Of a stretch of 64,000 nucleotides of DNA, positions 35,601 through 47,200 are shown in pieces. Origin of the DNA: Capsaspora owczarzaki ATCC 30864 (lineage: Eukaryota; Opisthokonta; Filasterea); the NCBI RefSeq assembly GCF_000151315.2, contig NW_011887299.1:84386-148385 (forward strand). Reading direction: 5' to 3'. The first letter of the stretch is position 1, and every line of letters starts with the position of its first letter. The notes below the pieces were generated by a model, which saw only the letters and a program-made list of their open reading frames with translations, made no database searches and was not told the DNA's origin. A program made the position numbers and the translations under genes.

Positions 35601-37895
35601 GCACTGTCGGTGGCAGAGCGTGTGGCAGTGGAGCGAGCTGAAAAGATTGGCGAGGGCGTCGGTTACTCGGTGCGACTGGAAGCCAAGTACTCTGCGTCGA
35701 CACGCCTTTTGTTCAGCACAATTGGTGTTTTGCTGCGGTTTTTGCAAGACGACCCGCTTCTGAATGCGTTTTCGCACATTGTGATTGACGAAGTGCACGA
35801 ACGCGGTGTCGAAAGCGACTTTGTCCTCATCGCCTTGCGTGAGGTCTTGGCCAAGCGTCGAGACCTGCGCTTGGTGCTCATGAGCGCAACGCTCGATTCG
35901 AACACATTTTCGAGCTACTTTGGGGGCGTGCCAGTCATTTCCATTCCTGGGTTTGCCTACCCCGTCGAAATCCTGCACCTGGAAGACGTGGTGCAGCGCA
36001 CCTCTTTCCGCATTGAGACGATTCGTCGTGGCGGTGCAAAGTCGGCGGGATCTCGGCCTCGGCGTGGAGAAGAAGACGGCACGAGCAGCCTCGAAGCTTC
36101 GACCTCGAGCGACTTTGGTTCTAGCAGCAGCACCAGCAGCAGCTCGGCACCACCTCCAGCAGCAGACGCAGCAGAGGCCGTCGACCCGGATGCCGCATTC
36201 GGCATCTCGATGGCCATCCACAGCCGCCAGGAGGACATGCTCAATGTCGACCTGATTGCTGCGACTGTCATGCACATCTGCACGACCACCCCAGCCAAAG
36301 AGGATGTGCTCATCTTTGCCTCCGGCATGCAAGAGATCAAGCAATGCGTGGAAGCAATCATGTATGCTTTTGACGCGCTGCCGCGTGCCACCAAGGGCAA
36401 CCAGCAGCTTCTCGTTCTTCCGTTGCACTCGACGCTTTCGGTGCCCGAGCAAAAGCGCGTCTTTGACGCCACTGGGGCAACCACGCGCAAGGTTGTTGTG
36501 TCGACCAACGTTGCAGAAACAAGTGTCACCGTCGATGGCATTGTTCATGTCATTGACACTGGCCGCGTCAAGGAGACGCGCTATGACGCCCAGCGTGGCA
36601 TGTCGAGCCTTGAAGATACGTGGATTAGCAAGGCAAACGCTCGCCAGCGCAAAGGTCGTGCGGGTCGCACCCAAGCGGGAATTTGCTATCGTCTGTTTAC
36701 CTCCAAGCGCAGCGAGCTGATGGCTGATCACCAGGCACCCGAGATTCTGCGCGTTCCGCTCGAGCAGCTGTGTCTGCAGGTGAAAGCCATGGGCACTGCG
36801 GACGTGGTGCAGTTCCTCGGAAAAGCACTCACCCCTCCGGACACGAAGGCTGTCACGCACGCCATCGACGCGCTGGTGGACATTGGGGCGCTGCATCGCG
36901 ACACCAAGGCTCTGACGCCGCTGGGCGTGCACCTTGCGAGCATCCCCGTCGACGCACGCATTGCCAAAGTGCTCATTTTTGGCGCCATCTTCCACTGCCT
37001 CGACCCGATTCTCACGGTCGCTGCGTGCATGGGCTTCCGCTCGCCCTTTATTACGTCGGTGGACAAGCGCGCTCAAGCCGACGAAGTCAAAAAGCGCTTT
37101 GCCATTGGCAAGAGCGACTTGCTGGGCTACTCCAAGGCGTACGCCGAGTGGCATAATTGCGCTGGGGACGGCGCAGCGTCCAAGACCGGGGCGCGTCGCA
37201 AATTTTGCGAGGACAACTTTCTTTCAATGCAGTCGATGCAGGGCATCTCAGACCTGCGCAAGCAGTTCCTGGACATTTTGGCGTCCATCGGCTTTGTGCC
37301 CGCAGCCATCATGCACCACCACAAGCAGCAGGACGCACAGGCGGCCGAGGCGCACCGGCTTCTGAATGCCAACTCGACCAACATTAAGGTGCTCAAGGCT
37401 GTGCTTGCTGCCGGACTCTACCCGCAAGTGGCCAGTGTGGTTCCGCCCGAGCGGCAGTTTGTGCAAGTGCAGCAGGGCATGGTGGTGAAGGAGGCCAAAG
37501 CATCCGAGCTCAAGCTGTTGCTGAAGGGCGGCACGCAAGTGTTTGTGCATCCGACTTCGGCGACCTTCTCGCTGCTCAAGATGGACGATCGATTCGTCCT
37601 GTACAACGAGAAGATGGCGACCTCGAAGGCATATCTGCGCGATACGACGGTTGTGTCGGCCTACCCGCTGATTCTCTTTGGCGGCAACATTGCCATTGAG
37701 CACGAACAGCACCAGCTGCTGTTGGATGGTTGGATTAAGATCAAGGCACCGGCGCGCGTCGCCACGCTCGTCACTGCCATCCGACAGCAATTGGATGCAG
37801 TGCTGTCTCGGAAGATTGAGCAACCGCTGCTCAATGTGTACGACAGTGCTGTCGTTCGGGCCATCATGAAGCTGGTTGAATCTGATGGTTACTAA
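32685..37895 (+). CDS. DEAH/RHA-family RNA helicase, DHX57/DHX29-like
   Basis: Six exons, 32685-33101, 33357-33484, 33590-33989, 34111-35313, 35393-35457 and 35570-37895, give about 1512 residues. The N-terminus is Ala/Gly/Lys-rich, then comes a helicase-associated segment (KTPATLLSEFCQKHQLGKP), a UBA-like region and SWLCLHVPEQDLP, followed by an RWD-like domain near VAEEIAAVESIYG. The helicase core has motif I GETGCGKT split by an intron, CTQPRRISA, motif II DEVHERG, SATLD, VVSTNVAETSVTV and QRKGRAGR, with HA2/OB domains at the end. DEVH is normal for DHX57/DHX29. UBA plus RWD favours DHX57; I see no CCCH finger. The family remodels RNA or RNPs; DHX29 acts in translation initiation. The start is 158 bp after the stop of the preceding gene on the same strand. 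Confidence 0.88.
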
Positions 37896-38151
37896 GAGCG
37901 CATTAGAGTTTTGTTGAAGGTACAAAACAAAAAACAAAAAACAAAAAACAAAAAAACAAAAAATAGTGTATTTAAAAAAATCAACATCAAAATGCGACCG
38001 AGCAGCAGGTCTTTTGTCGCAAAAAGACAAAGCCTAAGGAAAAAACATTTCGTAACATGCGGCTGCTGTTGAGCGCCAAGATGATCAAGGTGGGGTTGGT
38101 TGCCAACCACGCATCGCGACTCGACAAAAAAACCCAAAAGCGCATCTCTCG

Positions 38152-39873
38152 CTACTCAATCTTCTTGGGTGTAAGCGAGCGAATGTTATGCCTGACGCAC
38201 TCGATAATGTTGTCCTCGCCATACGGAAGCTTGTGCTTGAGGCACAACTCGCGAACGAGGGGCTGGACGTAGGGGAGGTTGGAGCGGGGCATGGTAGGGA
38301 AGAGATGGTGCTCAGCCTGCGATCAAGCGTGAGGGAGATGATCAAAAAATCAAGACGAGCAGTCAGCCAAATGCATTCTTTTTGTTGGTGTTGTTGTTGT
38401 TATTGTTGTTGTTGTTGTAGGGGGCTCTCCCTCCAACAGCAACAATCAACGACCGAAACAACCCGAAAACAACACAGTACCTGCATGGAAATGTAGCCAG
38501 TGAAAAAGTGCCAAAGAGAGCTGCCAGAAATGTTGTGCGAGGTGCGGACGGTCTGCTCGAGGAAGGGCATGTGAGCGTCGGGGTCGATGCGCTCCTCGGC
38601 GTAGTGGGACGAGAAGACAATGAGGCCGGTGAGCCAGCCGCGGACGAGCATGCAAATGTAGATGGGCCAGAAGCCGGTTGTGGAGTAGACGAACGCGAGG
38701 CCAGTGTAGTGGGCGACAAGAAGCAGGGCATCAAAGCGCATCTTCTTGAAGCGGCGAGCAATAAACTCGATCGATTCGAAGCGCCAGTAGAGATCGAGGA
38801 TGGCCATCGCGGGCACGTAGTAAATGTGCTGGTAGCGCTGAATGCTCTTGAGCTTCTTGTTAAGGTCGGGGTATTGCTGGATGAAGTGGAACAAGGGCGA
38901 GGTCTTGATGTCGGGATCGTTGCCGACCTCGTTGGTCACAACGTGATGGGTGTTGTGGCGAGCCTTCCACCACATGAGGTTGTAGCCCTGGAGGGCGCCG
39001 ACAATGGTCGAGACCTGATCGTTCAGCACGGGCGACGCAAACACCGAGTGGTGCGAGTAGTCGTGGCCAACCCAGCCGGCCTGGTGCCAGCCAAGAATCA
39101 CCAAGAGCATGCCAAGGTACAGGTGCTCCGGGAAGGCGTACATGATGTACTGGCCACCGAGAATGGAGCCAAATACGTAGAGGAGCTGGAAGTGGAGGAG
39201 GGGGGGTGGAAGCGAAAATGAAGAACGCGAAGCAAAGATAGAATGAGAAAACACAATCAAAATCAAATCAAATCAAATCAAAATAAGCGGGGCGAGGCAT
39301 ACCTTTGTAACCTCAAAAAGAATGTTGGGCTTGAAGAGACCCTGCTTTTCGAGCTTTTGGCGGAGCTCAACCATGTCCTTGCGAACGGGGTTTTCAAAGA
39401 ACTTGGTGTCGCCGGACTGGCCCTCGGGGACTGGCTCGGACTTGTTCAAAAAGCCCTAAGAAGCATTGTTCATCCAAAGTAAGTGAGAATCTGGAGAAAC
39501 GAGATCAAGAATGGAAACATGCTTCTGATCGCGCTCTCTCTCTCTCTCTTTCGCTCTCTTTCGCTCTCTCGCTCTCTCTAAAAAAAATCCTCACATCAAG
39601 CTGCTTGCGAGCCTCCTTGGAGTGCATGGCCTCAAACTGCTCGGTGGCATCGCGGTCTTGGAAGACGTGGAGGACCTTGCGGCCACCGGGATGCTTGCTG
39701 AGCCAGTTGGTGACATTGACGCGCTTGCCGTAGAGGTGGATGAAGAGGGGGCCTGCGTTGGCGTCCTCCTTGTGGCCGACAGCGTACTTTTTGTTGTACT
39801 TTGGCTTGTTGATGATGGCACCGTCATCGCCACCTGCAGCGGTGACAGCAGCCTGCTCCGTTCGCGGTGCCAT
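38152..39873 (-). CDS. Front-end (delta-5/delta-6 type) fatty-acid desaturase with N-terminal cytochrome b5
   Basis: Four exons, 39595-39873, 39303-39455, 38481-39185 and 38152-38316, give 433 residues, the normal size. The start at 39873 sits in a strong context (CCACCATGG). An N-terminal cytochrome b5 domain has the haem motif HPGG. The desaturase domain has the three histidine boxes HDYSHH, HNTHH and QAEHH; the glutamine in the third box is the mark of front-end desaturases. Hydrophobic pairs flank the boxes. It should act in the ER membrane, introducing a double bond between an existing one and the carboxyl end of a polyunsaturated acyl chain. Regioselectivity cannot be read from sequence. 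The introns carry CT-rich runs (39533-39580). Confidence 0.93.
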
Positions 39874-41119
39874 GGTGGGGGGTAGTTTAGAAACTAAAAA
39901 AGCGGTGAACAACAGAGCCAATCAAGCAAGTCAAAGTGAGCGAGGTGTGCAATATGTTTTGGGATGGAAAGTGAGTGAGTGAGTGTGGATGGGCAATGTA
40001 TCTCAGAGTTTGAGAATGGCTGGGATGAGAATGATAACCATGATGAAGATTGCCATCCTTCCGCTCTCGTTCTGTCTCTTTCTCTATGATGACAATCATG
40101 CTGATGATAGAGCATGCTGATGATAGAAGATGATCGGCGTTTGCATCCAACCAATGCGTTTTCGCAGTCAATCCCAATATCGCGTTTCTACCGCGTCTTC
40201 CCCTTTCTTGTTCAGAGTCAAACTGCAAGAGTGAGAGTGTACGAGTGTGAGTGTGAGTGTGAGAGTGTGAGCCACAAATGATGCGGCAGATAGGGCGATA
40301 TCGGGCGAGAGCGGCAGCTGACTTTTTTGACATTTTTTTTTTTTTGTTCCCTCGTGTCCGTCCGCTCTCTCACTCTGACTCTTCATGACAAACGCTTGCT
40401 TCACAGCCTCTCCATTTGCCTCCCATCCTGTACTTGCTCAACCCTCTTTCATTCGCGTTTTCGGAGCTGCTTTCTGCATTGCATTGTCGGAGGTAAGTCA
40501 ATCCATTTCCATTGGTTTTTTTTTTTTTTTTTTTTTTTTGTTGGGGCGGTTTTGATCGTTCAACGTGCTTTCATAGCAATGCCATCAATCCTTGAGCACT
40601 CGCCACAACCCGCTCACTGCACTTGCCCAACGGACGATATCACTTCATAAAGCAACGAACTCTCCAAAAAAAAGCCCTGCGACTCGAAATGGACGACGAA
40701 AAGCAATCAATGCAATTTCCACACATGGCAAAGAGCCAAAAACTCAATGCAAAACCCATACAAAAAGAACAAGAAATGAATGAAACGAGAGCCAAAAGAA
40801 GAAACCGTTCACTTGGCTCAGAACACCTCGGTTGTCGCTCAAAATTAAATTGGCAATGGTGTTTTGGACTTTGAGCGAGTCCACCGAGAGTAGAGTGTGC
40901 TTTTCTGTCTTCAACACACTGAATAAACAACTTGTCGACGGTTTCAAAAAAGCGAAACAGCAAGAGGATTTAATGTTGGAAATAGTCAGTATCAGGCTTC
41001 AGAGGAACAAAACACAATTGATTGTACAAAAACTCAAGCGATCGCAGCGAAATGGCAATCCACGGCAGTGCTTGGAAGCTCGACTTGGTTTGGATGCGTG
41101 AATTGATTGCCGGCTGCTG
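39874..41119. other. Intergenic region with low-complexity tracts
   Basis: The first few hundred bases are presumably the promoter of the desaturase gene. It contains a GTGTGA/GAGTGT run (about 40225-40272) and T tracts at about 40334-40345 and 40515-40540. I find no supported gene. Confidence 0.6.
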
Positions 41120-42726
41120 CTAAAAAGTAGAGCGATAGTTCTCGAGGACTTCCAACACATGCCACACAGGAGTCAGCAAGCAAAACTGACGCGGTAGCTG
41201 GGGAGCCAGGAAACACCGAGGGTCCGATTGGCAGCGTTGCGACGTGAAGCCAATCACGGCTCCGCGCCAGCGCAAAGGCCGTTCGATCGTCCAGCAGCTA
41301 CCAGAGTCGCCGCAATCAGCCACTGCACCGTTCGCCTCCTCTTCGACAGCCAAAAGCTCGTCGGTCACACAGCTGAGCGTTCCGCGCGTGCGGCCGGTTC
41401 GAATGCCGAACTTGACAAGCGAAAACGGAGGTGCCGCACCGCTTTGGGTCAGGGCCAGGTCCTCCCTGAGCTTGACAAGGTTGGAGGGATTGGGCCACAG
41501 AAGTCTGTCAAGCCCACAAACGGCATTGGTAGCAATGGGGCGGCGGTCCGACATGACGACGATTGCAATGTCGCGCAGGTGATCGAGATAAACGCAATGA
41601 CCAAAACACACGGGCGTGGCGGGGTCGTGGTAGAAGCCGGACAGCTCTTTCCAAAGGCGGCGGGTTTGAGGAGGGGCATTCCGCCACAGTTGGGTCGCGT
41701 ACGCTCGGTGCGGAAGGTCCGGCGGGGGTCGCTCAATGACATGTGCGGCGGTGATACCGAGACCTTCCGCAATCACACCCAAGGTGCCAAGGCCGTTGCC
41801 AGACCGGATGCCCAATCCACCACTCGCCATCACAGTGGCAGGCGTGTCATCGCCCATGTTGAGAGCGAGTCTCAATAGAGTGAACTCGAACTTGGTGGGC
41901 ATGAGGTAAGCGACGGCTTGAACAGCCGTGCAAGTCTCGGTGGAGACCTCCGACGCAACTTTCGCGAGCTGGGCGTTGAGGTCGACCAGCTCCTCGTCGG
42001 ATCCGGTCACTAAGAAATTCCAGCCGCCGTGATGATCAGTGAGCAGGCTCTCCACGATTTGCGCGTAATCCTCGAGGATGGGCTCGATCCGAAGCAACAG
42101 CTGGCGGGCAACTGAGTCATCGATGACGTGCGGCACATCTGGCAGAGGACCTTGCAGAGACAGCTTGTACAGCGTGTCCAAACCCTTGTAGAGCTCGAAG
42201 CTCGACGTGCATGGAACAATAGAAGGTGTCTTGGTGCTGTTTGGCCGGAGGTACTGCAGATGCCACGGCCAGTAGCACACGCCCGCCTCTCTCAGGATGT
42301 CGATCCAGGTCGTTCTGGATGTCATCTTGCGCTGGCGAATCCAGTCTCGCAGCGTGGGCCATGGGGTGGGTTGATCGAGCGGCGCGAGGCGACGACGAGC
42401 TTCCGCTGCCAAAAAAAGGAAGCCAACCGTTGAGTAACACACGTGAGGTCGCAGGCGTATCTAAGCCCGCGCATGCCCATGGTTGGCGAGAGTGTGTTGT
42501 CTCGGGTATCAACGAAAGGGCGAAGCGAGAGGGCGAGAGGCGAGAGGAAACGAAGGAGCGAGACGAAAACGAAACGAAGACAAAAAACACCACCCGTTTC
42601 AAGTCTCGGTTTCAAGTCTGGATGTTGCAGCGACGCCCCCTTCAAAAAGTGTATGGCTTGATGTGCGTCAAGTCCACTGGTATGACACTGCAAAGTCACT
42701 GGATCAGTGCGAGCGAGAGAGAGCAT
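41120..42726 (-). CDS. Trypsin-like serine protease with uncharacterised N-terminal region
   Basis: The main exon (41120-42405) is open to a stop. The sequence just upstream, TTTTTTTGGCAG, is a strong acceptor, and a phase-1 exon at 42594-42726 (ATG at 42726, or in frame at 42792) joins in frame, giving about 472 residues. The C-terminal 230 residues show a chymotrypsin-like triad: LGITAAHVI (His), HLRDIAIVV (Asp) and CGDSGSCW (Ser), with FGIRTGRTRGTL before the Ser as in many intracellular S1-type proteases. No signal peptide is evident. The first 200 residues are helical and I do not recognise them. Substrate unknown. Confidence 0.65.
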
Positions 42727-44267
42727 GGACAGAAGTTGGAGACGAAACGAAGACAAAGAAAAAAAGGCGGGAAACTCGTTGCACTGGCACACGAGCCATT
42801 CTCCATCAACGGCATGTCAACCCACAGTATATGGCACAGAATAAGCGCGATTTGTGTGGGGGCTCATTTGACTCACTTGCACGGTTTGCCATTTGGTGCA
42901 GCTGAAAGAAAGTGAAGCAAATGAACAAAACAATCTGAAACGAGGAGTGATTCGGGACGAGCTGAGATCGTCCCTCATTGGCCTTCCCCGGATTGCTCAC
43001 TCTATTCAATTGGTGGACGATACTTTTGCAGTCATTCAATATGCTTTAGTAGCTACTATAGTGCTTCCAGGGTAAGATCGTCATCTCCAAAATACAGAAA
43101 CAAAAGTTGCTCAAATTCTGAACGACAAGTCCCCAGCAAGTGACAAACGGCGGTTTACAACGAATAATTTCGATGTATTTATGTGGTTTTGTAGCATAGA
43201 AGCTTGCTGAGGTAAAAGCATGCTTGCTGCGCAGCTTGCATTTACAGTTTAAACAGCTACGGTGCCAGCAGTTGTATTTGCCTATACCTTTTGTTCTGCA
43301 CATCATCAAGCCAATCTGAACGCCTTCCTGATAAATGTTACGTACACATCATTGGCCTTTTATTTAATTACAAAACTCAACGGATGGATCGATTCCACAG
43401 GCCTCAACCAGACCGAACGCCAACCCCAGAATTGACCGCGAAATGCAGCTCGCTTGGAGCACTGAACCGGCACAACCCAAGCTCTACCATCAAGCAGACG
43501 ATATTTACCACCATCTGAGCTGCAGTGGATGGGCCGATGGGGCGGTTTAGGACCATGTGGGACCATTCGAGGGAAGGCGTTTGGCACCTAGAAACGTGTC
43601 CACACCCCCGTCCCCTGACAACGTGCTACACGTTCCTGTTGCACGCCTCGCATGCGGTATATTTTTGAATGAATAATCTGCCAGGATATTTGCAAACAAC
43701 CACAAGCATCCCCGTGACGACCGGAGCAACTCGTCGGCATCAACAGCCGGCCCCATTGTTTCAATCAACCAAACAAGCAGCGAGCGCGTGCGTTTGGTGA
43801 CCGCTGCTGCTGCCGCAAAACCCCAAACGCTCCTCGCTCTTTTCCGCTGTGTATCCAGGCTCGTCGGAGAAGAGTCCCATGCCCGCACACTCCCTCACGT
43901 CCATGGCGGCTACCTGCTGAATGGGTCGACTGCGCTTGGGCGAACACGCTTAGGGCTTGGCAACACCGATGCTAAAAAGCGCACTCTCATTAGGATGTAA
44001 ATCGCCGGTTGCTGCTTGTTCTTGCTTCGCCTTCATGTTGGCTTGTCTCCCTTCTTTTTTCCCCGCGTCCATGTTCACGTATGATTCACCTTTGACTGAT
44101 CCGATCGCCAGTGCAATCGCTTTGACATTTTGCGATTTGCCAAGGTTCCCAGTCCAGTTTTTTTCCATTTTGTTGCTGCGAATCTGAACAAGCCGAGCGA
44201 AACCCCCCTTCCACCTCCTCCAACACACACACACACGCACACACACCCACATTCACACACGCAACGA
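42727..44267. other. Intergenic region between protease and RhoGAP/RasGAP genes
   Basis: This 1.5-kb divergent region is mostly non-coding in appearance. A CA-rich run (44221-44255) lies just before the RasGAP gene start. One unassigned ORF (43547-43888) is listed separately. Confidence 0.55.
43547..43888 (-). CDS. Unassigned small ORF
   Basis: A 113-residue open frame has a helical, protein-like centre (LLVWLIETMG, CLWLFANILAD). I do not recognise it, it has no obvious splice partners, and it may be spurious. It lies alone in a 1.5-kb divergent intergenic region. Confidence 0.25.
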   Translation of the reverse strand: MRAWDSSPTSLDTQRKRARSVWGFAAAAAVTKRTRSLLVWLIETMGPAVDADELLRSSRGCLWLFANILADYSFKNIPHARRATGTCSTLSGDGGVDTFLGAKRLPSNGPTWS

Positions 44268-47200
44268 ATGGACGGTCAGCCACCGAGCGGTCCTGCGAGC
44301 CAGGCGCTGGTGACGAAAGGGAAGCGGACGTCTTCCATGACCTTGACGGGCGTTCGCGTCTCCCTGGACGACGTCGGCGCGTATACCTCGCCCAGCTCTG
44401 GCGGCGACAGTCCCGTCGGCACCAGCAACATTGGCTCTGGCCCGGGCGGCCGGTCGATCCTGACAACCAGCGGCAACTCGCTGCCAATGCTGGCCACCCA
44501 CAACGCGTCCAGTCCCGGCAGTGTCGCTGGCCCGTCGCCGTCCTCCGGCTCGTCGTCGCTTCCCGGCAGTGCAGCATCGTCGTCCTCAGCGGGTGCGTCT
44601 GGCAACACTGGCTCTGGCTCGCCGCTCTTCCGCAGTGTCTCCAACGTCCACTCTCCGCTGTCGAGTATGTTCTGCTTCTCTCTCTCTCTCTCTCTCACTT
44701 GCACCACTCCAATTTTCCAGCAACCCTCCTCCCCCCCTCTGCCCAAATCGCTCTTGCTTATCAGTACACTCACCCCGCGCATCTCAAGCGAGCGTCCCAC
44801 CTCACGTTGTCCACCAAACAGAAATTAAAAAAAAAAATCAAAAATCAAAAATCAAAACCAAACAAAATCAAACAAAATCAAACAAAATCAAAAAAAAAAA
44901 AAAAAAAAAAACTTGAGAATTGTGGTTTGAATGATGATTTGGGAGAAAGAAAAGCGAGAGAGAAAGAGAGAAAAAGAGAGACAGCGAGAAGGGTGAGAAG
45001 GACAGTGTTGTGCGAAACGAGACAAGTCAACCACACACGCTCTCTCTATGGCTTGGTGGCAGCAGCATCAGTGCAAGATAACAAAAGGAAGCCGCACAGT
45101 GCAGCAAACCAAAAAAAAAAAAAAAAGAATAAAAAAAAAAAGAATTGCAGTTGGGACTTTGCTCATTCATCACTTTGCCATGCAGACCCTCTGCTGAGTG
45201 CTCTTGATGAAGTTTCATGGTGGGAGCAGGCGCGGGGGGGGGGTGTCATGGACGAGGGCCGGGGGCGTCTGGGTGGTCAGAGAGAGCGACCAAAGAACGA
45301 ACAATGGTCTGATTTTTGGCCCAGTGTTCCATCACAGTCCCCACAACCAACAGCCAACAACCACAACCACAACCACAATGACATGACTCACTGCAAGCCC
45401 GACTCGGCATCACCACGCAAAGACCATTCGTGCCGCGTTCATCTCTTCCCCCTTTTGCCACACAGTGGATGGTTATGAATCATCTCCATCTCCCTTCTGC
45501 ATTGTTGTTTGCTGCTGGCCTTGGTCAAACAAAACTCACAACTCACAACCCCCCTCTTGTATTGCGCAGGCCCCCGAGAAAAATCATCAGGATCGGAGGA
45601 CTCGCCGCGTCCGCGTCTGCGCACGGAGGACTCGATTCGCCGCACACACTCTGGCGACAAGTTTACACGACCGGAAAAGAAGCACCGCACGTTTGGCGTC
45701 GATCTGGCCAAGGTGCTCAAGCGCGAAAACTCGAAAATCCCGTTCATCCTGGAGCTGCTCGTCAACCACGTCAACGCCCAGATCTCCAAGGATGGCATGA
45801 CGGCGCCGTACTGGCTAAAGCTCTTCCTGGCATCGACGAACGCAGTGTCCTTTGTGGATGGGTTTGAAGACAATCCCAAGGAAATGACAGAGTTCCTGAC
45901 CACCGTCGTGGGCTTGAGGGATGCCCTGGAAAAGCAGACCAGCAGCACCGCAGCTCTGCCCGAGGACACGCCGCCTCACCAGGTGCTCGCGCTGATTCAG
46001 CTCTACCTCACACAGCTGCCGCGCCCCGTCTTTGGCGGCCTCATGAAGTCGGCAATCGAGCTGGGCGCCGTCACGGACTTTTTCCTCGATCCGCCAGACT
46101 CGACATCAGGCGGAGGCGCGCTTGGCGGGCCTGGGCAGTGGCAGCACGAGCTTCCAGCTCGGATGGATCCGCCGCTCTCACCGCGCGGCCTTCATGCCCC
46201 ACTTTCGACGCAGCAGGGACTAAGCCCGCGGGGGCGTCGGCGTAAAGGTGACCGAGGTACGAAGTGGAAAGTCCCTCCAAAGCAGCGCGAGGCGACCGGT
46301 GGTNNNNNNNNNNNNNNNNNNNNNNNNNNNNNNNNNNNNNNNNNNNNNNNNNNNNNNNNNNNNNNNNNNNNNNNNNNNNNNNNNNNNNNNNNNNNNNNNN
46401 NNNNNNNNNNNNNNNNNNNNNNNNNNNNNNNNNNNNNNNNNNNNNNNNNNNNNNNNNNNNNNNNNNNNNNNNNNNNNNNNNNNNNNNNNNNNNNNNNNNN
46501 ATGATGACGGGCAGCACACGGCCTCTGTTCGCCGAGACGTGCTCTATGCCAACGACGTGCTGCTGGAGACGCTCGTGCTCTTTGTCGACGACCTCTTCCC
46601 TTTCACGCATTCCGACGTCACAAGGCAGGCAAGATGCTCATCCGCCGCAAGGATGGCGAATGGGGTGTCATTTACTCTGTCCTGTGCAAGTCCACCCTGT
46701 ATGTCCATCCGGACGAGCACACGTCCGAGCCACTGCTGTCGATCAACCTCCAAAGCGAAGCGTCCTCGCTCCCTTCCTCGGCACCGGGCTCTGGGCACAA
46801 CTCGCTCACCCACAAGCTCAACTTTAGCACGAGCCCTGGCGGCAGTCGCCCTTCTTCGCCCGACTCCACCATGACTGGCTCACCGCGGGATGGCGTGAGC
46901 GGTCCTCAAATGTCGATTCGGCTCGTCGACGACTCGCTGTTTGGTGTGGAGAATTGCTTTTGCATCGAGGCACAGTCGTCACGCTATTCAGATCGCCTGT
47001 TCGACGCAGACTCGATGCCAGAGAGCCGCCATCTGACAAAGTACTACTTTGTGGTGGAGTCGGTCAAGGAGCGCCACCACTGGATTGAGGAGCTGCGCGC
47101 GGCCATGCTCACCTCGCAGTCGCTCCGGCACGTCACCTCGCTTGAACTGGGTGTCAACGCGCTCCACGTCGACCGCAACTCGTCTGCGGCTGCGCAGTTG

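Noticed and set aside
35780-35810. DEVH instead of DEAH as a possible defect in the helicase
   Set aside because: DEVH is the normal motif II in the DHX29/DHX57 group.
35523-37154. Minus-strand open frame of 543 codons
   Set aside because: It is the antisense shadow of the DHX57-like helicase core, whose motifs are all on the plus strand.
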